From positions 1 to 64,000 of the forward strand of contig NZ_KQ948930.1 in the NCBI RefSeq assembly GCF_001514235.1: a stretch of 64,000 nt of DNA, given 5' to 3'. The DNA is from Streptomyces caeruleatus (GTDB lineage: Bacteria > Actinomycetota > Actinomycetes > Streptomycetales > Streptomycetaceae). Numbering within the stretch: the stretch's first letter is position 1; each line of letters opens with the position of its first letter. A model generated the notes under the pieces. That model ran no database searches, had not been told where the DNA came from, and saw nothing but the letters and a program-made list of their open reading frames with translations. Shown here piece after piece: positions 59,857 through 64,000 of the stretch. The translations under genes were made by a program, and so were the position numbers.

Positions 59857-60881
59857 CCAACGGGACCAGCGTGCGCGTGGTGGCCGCCGGCGACCACTTC
59901 ATCCTGCCGTCGCTGATCAAGGCCGCCATCGACGACGAACTAACTTGCTCCACCCATGAGTTGACCCTCGGCTGGCCACTGGACCCCTTCGGCCCGGTGG
60001 CCGAGGTGACGGAGGCGAGCGACGCCGAGGACGAACTGATCGAAGCACTCGCCGGCGCCCAGGTGCTGGTCACCCAGATGGGCCCGGTGACGGAACGCGT
60101 CCTCGAAGCCTGCCCGGACCTCAAGCTGGTCGTGGTCTGCCGGGGCGGCCCCGTGAACGTCAACCTCGACGCGGCCAAGCGGCACGACGTCCGGGTCTGC
60201 TACGCCCCCGGCCGCAACGCCGCCGCCACCGCCGAGTTCACCCTCGGCCTGATGCTGGCGGCCCTGCGCCGCATCCCCCAGGCCCACGACTTCCTCGCAC
60301 GGCAGGGCAGTTGGGAGGGCGCGACCTACTACACCTACGAGCACGCCGGACTGGAGCTGGAGGACCTGCCGGTCGGCCTGGTCGGCTACGGAGCCGTCGG
60401 CAGCAGGGTCGCCCGCGTGCTCTGCGCCTTCGGAGCACGGGTGATGGTCTTCGACCCGTACGTCCACGGCGAGATCCACGGCCTGCGGGTGGCATCCCTC
60501 GACGAACTCCTTGAGATGTCCCACGTCATCACCTTGCACGCCCGCCTCACCGCCGAGACCCGCGGCCTGATCGGCGCCCGTGAGCTCGCCCTGCTGCCGC
60601 GGGGCGCGGTGGTCGTGAACGCGGCACGGGGGCCCTTGCTGGACGAGGACGCGCTGTGCGACGCCCTGGCGAGCGGCCACCTGTCGGCAGCGGCCCTGGA
60701 CACCTACGTACAGGAGCCCCTCCCCCCGACCTCCCCCCTCCACGCCCTCGCCGACCGGGTCGTCCTCACCCCCCACCTGGGCGGAGCATCCCGCGCCGTG
60801 GCGGAAAAGGCAGCCCGCATCGCCGCCGCCGAGGTGGCCCGCTGGGCCCGCGGAGAACCCCTCGCCCACTGCCTGACCTGA
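59853..60881 (+). CDS. 2-hydroxyacid dehydrogenase (D-isomer-specific family)
   Basis: A 342-aa NAD-dependent dehydrogenase. The Rossmann motif is VGLVGYGAVGSRVARVLCAF; catalytic Arg in VVNAARGPLLDEDAL and His in LTPHLGGASRAV. A Glu-bearing segment AALDTYVQEPLPP completes the set. It would oxidise or reduce a 2-hydroxyacid, possibly a product of the sugar pathway. Coupled to ATPase 2 by a 4-nt overlap. Confidence 0.92.
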   Translation: MTNGTSVRVVAAGDHFILPSLIKAAIDDELTCSTHELTLGWPLDPFGPVAEVTEASDAEDELIEALAGAQVLVTQMGPVTERVLEACPDLKLVVVCRGGPVNVNLDAAKRHDVRVCYAPGRNAAATAEFTLGLMLAALRRIPQAHDFLARQGSWEGATYYTYEHAGLELEDLPVGLVGYGAVGSRVARVLCAFGARVMVFDPYVHGEIHGLRVASLDELLEMSHVITLHARLTAETRGLIGARELALLPRGAVVVNAARGPLLDEDALCDALASGHLSAAALDTYVQEPLPPTSPLHALADRVVLTPHLGGASRAVAEKAARIAAAEVARWARGEPLAHCLT

Positions 60882-60962
60882 CCGCAGCGCCCAGCCAAGA
60901 CCCCGGGCAAGAGCCCACCAACCGCCACCGGGCCGACGACACCGGCCGCGAAGAGAGCCGCA

Positions 60963-61049
60963 GGGGCGCGTCGGTGTCGAGAGACCGAACGCGCGGAGGC
61001 CCGAAGGGTCGAGCACGATCGGTCTCTCGACACCGACATGTGGCGCCCC
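60963..61049 (+). promoter_or_regulatory. large inverted repeat between the dehydrogenase and kinase 2 genes
   Basis: Arms 60971-60988 and 61019-61036 are perfectly complementary over 18 bp (core GGTGTCGAGAGACCGA), and one more pair extends them to 60970/61037. A further 7-bp stem pairs 60963-60969 with 61043-61049. The loop is 30 nt. It starts 82 nt after the dehydrogenase stop and ends 81 nt before kinase 2. It could be a strong terminator, an RNA processing site or an operator. Confidence 0.7.
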
Positions 61050-61130
61050 GAAGGCGAACGAAGCAAGAAATTCAGCACGCCAACCCCAAAAAGCACAACA
61101 CAGCCGACCGAGCCGAAAAGGCGGGTGGAA

Positions 61131-62558
61131 ATGTACGTCGGTATCGATGTAGGCACGTCCACGGTAAAGGCCGCCGCGTTCGACGCCGAAGGCCGTGAAC
61201 TGGCCGTCGCCGCCCGCCCCGTGACCCTCGCCCTGCACGGCGGGACAGTCGAGCAGGACATGGACGAGGTGTACGGCGCGGTCGTCGCCGTCCTCCGCGA
61301 GGTCACCGAACGCGCCCCCGGACCGGTCGAGCTGGCCGGGCTCACGGGGCAGGGCGACGGAGTGTGGCTGGTCGACGCGGACGGCCGCCCGGTACGGCCC
61401 GCCGCCTCCTGGATGGACGGCCGCGCACACGAACTGGTCGACCGCTGGCTGGCGGACGGCACGTTCGAGACGGTGTTCCGACGCACCGGAAGCGCGATGT
61501 TCCCGGGCTGCCCGGGCCCGCTGCTGGCGTGGCTGGACAGTTACGAGCCGAAGGCGCTGGACGAGGCGTCGGCAGCCGTCTACTGCAAGGACATGGTGTT
61601 CCAACGGCTGACGGGCCGCCCCCACGCCACCACGGACGTCTCGGACGCGTCGATGCCGTTCCTGGACCCCCGCACCCGCGCCTACGACAACCGTGTCGTG
61701 GAACTCCTCGGCCTGACGCACCGCCGAGGACTCCTCGCCCCGGTCTCGGACCCGGTCGCGACGGCCAGGACACAGGCCGCCGGCCTCCCGCCCGGGACCC
61801 GCATCGCGAACGGCCCGTACGACCTCCCGGCCTGTGCGCTCGGCGCGGGCGTGACGTCACCCGGCGACGGGCTCCTCATCGTCGGCACCTGTCTGGCCAG
61901 CCTCGTCGCGACCACCGACCTCGATCTGACCGGCGAACCGGCCGGCCTGTACATCAACACGGACCGCCCCGGGCACTGGCTGCGCGCGATGCCCGCGATG
62001 GTGGGGACGGCGGCGCTGGACTGGGTGCTGTCGACGACGGGCGTCCGGCACGATCAGGTGGACGAGCTGCTGGCGGAGACCCCGCCGGGGGCGCACGGCG
62101 TCGGCGTGCTCCCGTACTTCGCGCCCTCGGGCGAGCGCGCCCCCTTCGTCGAACCCCGTCTGCGTGCCGAACTCACCGGTGTCTCCCTGGAGTCCACGAA
62201 GGCCGATCTGATCCGTGCCACCTGCGAGGGCATCGGTTTCGCGGCCCGGCACTGTCTGGAGGCGGCGGGGCTGACCGGTTCGCTCGCGGTGTGCGGCGGT
62301 GGCACCCGCAGCCCGGCCTGGATGCGGCTGCTGGCCGACGTCCTCGGGCGGCCGCTCAGGGTCGTCGAGGGCGAAGTGGGCGCGCGTGGCGCGGTGCTCG
62401 CGGCGGCCGAGCGGTACGGGGTGGCGCTGGACGCGGCGGCCTGGACGGAGCCGACGGCGGTCGTGGAGCCGGACGCGGCCCGGGCGGCGTACTACGCGGA
62501 CGCCTACGACGACCATCTGGCCCGGCTGGCCCAGGCGCGCCGTCGGGCTCGCTCGTGA
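61131..62558 (+). CDS. FGGY-family carbohydrate kinase 2
   Basis: A 475-aa sugar or polyol kinase from ATG 61131-61133 (MYVGIDVGTSTVKAAAF). Key blocks: GLTGQGDGVWLVD, GTCLASLVATTDLDLTG and SLAVCGGGTRSPAWMRLLAD. It differs clearly from FGGY kinase 1 (different length and active-site loops), so each probably acts on a different sugar or at a different step. GGTGG lies upstream. Followed by GDPD 26 nt later. Confidence 0.91.
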   Translation: MYVGIDVGTSTVKAAAFDAEGRELAVAARPVTLALHGGTVEQDMDEVYGAVVAVLREVTERAPGPVELAGLTGQGDGVWLVDADGRPVRPAASWMDGRAHELVDRWLADGTFETVFRRTGSAMFPGCPGPLLAWLDSYEPKALDEASAAVYCKDMVFQRLTGRPHATTDVSDASMPFLDPRTRAYDNRVVELLGLTHRRGLLAPVSDPVATARTQAAGLPPGTRIANGPYDLPACALGAGVTSPGDGLLIVGTCLASLVATTDLDLTGEPAGLYINTDRPGHWLRAMPAMVGTAALDWVLSTTGVRHDQVDELLAETPPGAHGVGVLPYFAPSGERAPFVEPRLRAELTGVSLESTKADLIRATCEGIGFAARHCLEAAGLTGSLAVCGGGTRSPAWMRLLADVLGRPLRVVEGEVGARGAVLAAAERYGVALDAAAWTEPTAVVEPDAARAAYYADAYDDHLARLAQARRRARS

Positions 62559-62584
62559 ACGACCGGACGACACAAGGGAGTCAC

Positions 62585-63655
62585 ATGAGACGCCGTTCCC
62601 TCCTGCTGGCGGCCGCGGCCACCGCAGGCACCGCGACCACGGCCACCCCGACCCGCGCGGCCGAGCAGTCGGCCTCGCAAGCGTCCCCGCCCGACCGCCC
62701 CCCACTGGTCATCGGCCATCGCGGCGCCGCCGGCTGGCGCCCCGAACACACGGCGGCCTCCTACACGTACGCGGTGCGGACCGGAGCGGACTGGATCGAG
62801 CCGGACCTCGTCCCGACGAAGGACCATGTCCTCGTCGTCCGGCACGAGAACGAGATCTCGCAGACGACGGACGTGGCCGCGCACCCGGAGTTCGCGGGCC
62901 GCCGTACGACGAAGACGGTGGACGGACGGCCGGTGACCGGCTGGTTCACCGAGGACTTCACGCTGGCGGAGCTGAAGACGTTGCGGGCGGTGGAGCGGCT
63001 GCCGTCGGTCCGTAACCGCAACACCGTGTTCGACGGCCGTGGGGAGGTGCTGACCTTCCAGGAGGTGGTCGACCTGGCGCGCGGGCTCTCCAGGGCGCAC
63101 GGCCGGACGATCGCCGTGTTCCCGGAGACCAAGCACCCGACGTACTTCCGCTCGATCGGCCTGCCGCTGGAGCCGGAGCTAGCGCACGCGATCCGCCGTA
63201 ACCGCCTGGGCCGGCGTGAGTGTGTCGTGCAGTCCTTCGAGCCGACGAGTCTGCGGCGGGTCGCGGCGGAGCGGCTGGGGGTGCCCCTGTGGCAGGCGCT
63301 GGGGACGACGGGTGGGCCGTACGACCTGGTCTCGGCCGGTGATCCGACGACGTACCGGGACATGATGACCCCGGCGGGGCTGGCGCGGATCGCGGCGTAC
63401 GCGGACTGGATCGGGCCGGACAAGTCGTCGCTGGTCGGCACGCCGGTCCTGGCGGACGCGCATGCGGCGGGACTGCGGGTGGGGGCGTACACCTTCCGGG
63501 CGGAGAACCAGTTTCTGGCGGCGGAGTTCCGGCGCGGGAGCGGAGCGAACGATTTCGGGGACGCGTTCGCGGAGTACGCGCTGTACTACGGGATGGGGGT
63601 CGACGCGGTGGTGAGCGACTTCCCGGATCTGGCGGTGATGGCGAGGAAGGGCTGA
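62585..63655 (+). CDS. glpQ: secreted glycerophosphodiester phosphodiesterase
   Basis: A 356-aa GDPD-family enzyme with a signal peptide (MRRRSLLLAAAATAGTATTA). Active-site residues: His45-Arg46 (GHRGAAGWRPEHT), Glu72 and Asp74 (WIEPDLV), and His87 (VVRHENEIS). It hydrolyses glycerophosphodiesters outside the cell to glycerol-3-phosphate and an alcohol. ATG with GGGAG upstream. The placement after kinase 2 suggests it may release the transported substrate. Confidence 0.9.
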   Translation: MRRRSLLLAAAATAGTATTATPTRAAEQSASQASPPDRPPLVIGHRGAAGWRPEHTAASYTYAVRTGADWIEPDLVPTKDHVLVVRHENEISQTTDVAAHPEFAGRRTTKTVDGRPVTGWFTEDFTLAELKTLRAVERLPSVRNRNTVFDGRGEVLTFQEVVDLARGLSRAHGRTIAVFPETKHPTYFRSIGLPLEPELAHAIRRNRLGRRECVVQSFEPTSLRRVAAERLGVPLWQALGTTGGPYDLVSAGDPTTYRDMMTPAGLARIAAYADWIGPDKSSLVGTPVLADAHAAGLRVGAYTFRAENQFLAAEFRRGSGANDFGDAFAEYALYYGMGVDAVVSDFPDLAVMARKG

Positions 63656-63672
63656 CCCGTAGGAGGGCATCC

Positions 63673-63879
63673 ATGGTGACCAAGCACTGCAGGAACTGCG
63701 GAGGCACGCTTCAGGAGTTCCGCGAGCTCGCCGAGGACGAGCAGGCGTACGTCAAGGCGCACAAGCCCAGGCACACCCGCCTGGGCTCGTACTACCGCTG
63801 CGCCCGCGAGGGCTGCCGGCGCTACCAGCGGCTGGGGGACCACAACGACGGCGCGTCGTTCCCCGAACCGGAAAAGTGA
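63673..63879 (+). CDS. small zinc-ribbon-like protein
   Basis: A 68-aa protein with CRNCGG and YYRCAREGCRRYQRLGDH, giving two Cys pairs that could bind zinc. GTAGGAGGGC lies upstream of the ATG. Conserved in Streptomyces but of unknown role. Placed 17 nt after the GDPD stop and possibly cotranscribed. Confidence 0.75.
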   Translation: MVTKHCRNCGGTLQEFRELAEDEQAYVKAHKPRHTRLGSYYRCAREGCRRYQRLGDHNDGASFPEPEK

Positions 63880-63882
63880 CCT

Positions 63883-64000
63883 TTACAGGTTGCTGAAGTC
63901 CGGCCCCTTCGTCCGGGTCCGCTTGATCTCGTAGAAGCCCGGCACGGAGGCCACGGCGAGGGTGCCGTCCCACAGCTTCGCGGCGTCCTCGCCCAGGGGG
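63883..64000 (-). CDS. C-terminal end of an unidentified gene, cut by the window
   Basis: On the minus strand an open frame enters from the right edge and ends at TAA 63883-63885. The visible end reads LGEDAAKLWDGTLAVASVPG then FYEIKRTRTKGPDFSNL. I do not recognise the family. The stop is 3 nt from that of the zinc-ribbon gene (convergent). Confidence 0.7.
   Translation of the reverse strand, partial: PLGEDAAKLWDGTLAVASVPGFYEIKRTRTKGPDFSNL

Overview
The window reads as chromosomal DNA of a Streptomyces or very close relative. G+C is very high, GTG starts are frequent, and a long stretch carries the conserved Streptomyces block rodA/sfr-pbp2-mreD-mreC-mreB-ndk-DUF4233-folC-valS-clpX-clpP2-clpP1-tig, followed by tRNA-Pro and tRNA-Gly genes. 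No integrase, transposase, prophage, CRISPR array or plasmid function was seen.

Layout. (1) 1-2.3 kb: a small accessory patch on the minus strand. It holds a DUF7848-like protein coupled to a 71-aa ORF, an XRE/TPR regulator with a TTA codon, and a 61-aa ORF with a TTA codon placed 2 nt behind a housekeeping radical-SAM gene. (2) 2.3-24 kb: the core block on the minus strand: TIGR03960-type radical SAM, CYTH/CHAD protein, the cell-wall genes, ndk, folC, valS, the Clp genes with a ClgR operator, and tig. (3) 24-40 kb: two membrane Ser/Thr kinases (one with a very long disordered linker), a SpoIIE/PP2C phosphatase, an acyltransferase, an HD protein, an Eis-like acetyltransferase, Nei glycosylase, rpiB, an amino-acid permease, a sortase-type surface protein, a decayed FAD oxidase and bioY. 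(4) 41-48 kb: an organosulfur scavenging cluster: ROK regulator, Ssu-type ABC transporter, flavin monooxygenase and TauD-type dioxygenase. It carries two short Cys-containing leader ORFs, the first followed by mutually exclusive hairpins like a ribosome-mediated attenuator. (5) 48-52 kb: a second amino-acid permease, sodF with a Nur-box promoter, a SAM methyltransferase and a histidine phosphatase. (6) 52-63.7 kb: a carbohydrate or polyol cluster: two FGGY kinases, a periplasmic-type ABC transporter with two different ATPases, a DeoR regulator, a 2-hydroxyacid dehydrogenase and a secreted glycerophosphodiesterase.

How the genes work together. The core genes build the spore/lateral wall (Mre/PBP2/RodA) and handle protein quality control (trigger factor, ClpXP). 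The sulfur cluster would import sulfonates, release sulfite with the two oxygenases, and sense cysteine supply through the leaders. The sugar cluster would import an unidentified polyol or sugar and phosphorylate and oxidise it, under DeoR control acting at repeated GTTAAC sites between the divergent kinase and binding-protein genes.

The strongest candidates for something undescribed are the Cys-leader attenuator pair in front of the ROK/Ssu operon, the polyol cluster with its paired Q-loop-variant ATPases and large inverted repeat, and the composite dispersed repeat that supplies the stop codon of at least one gene.
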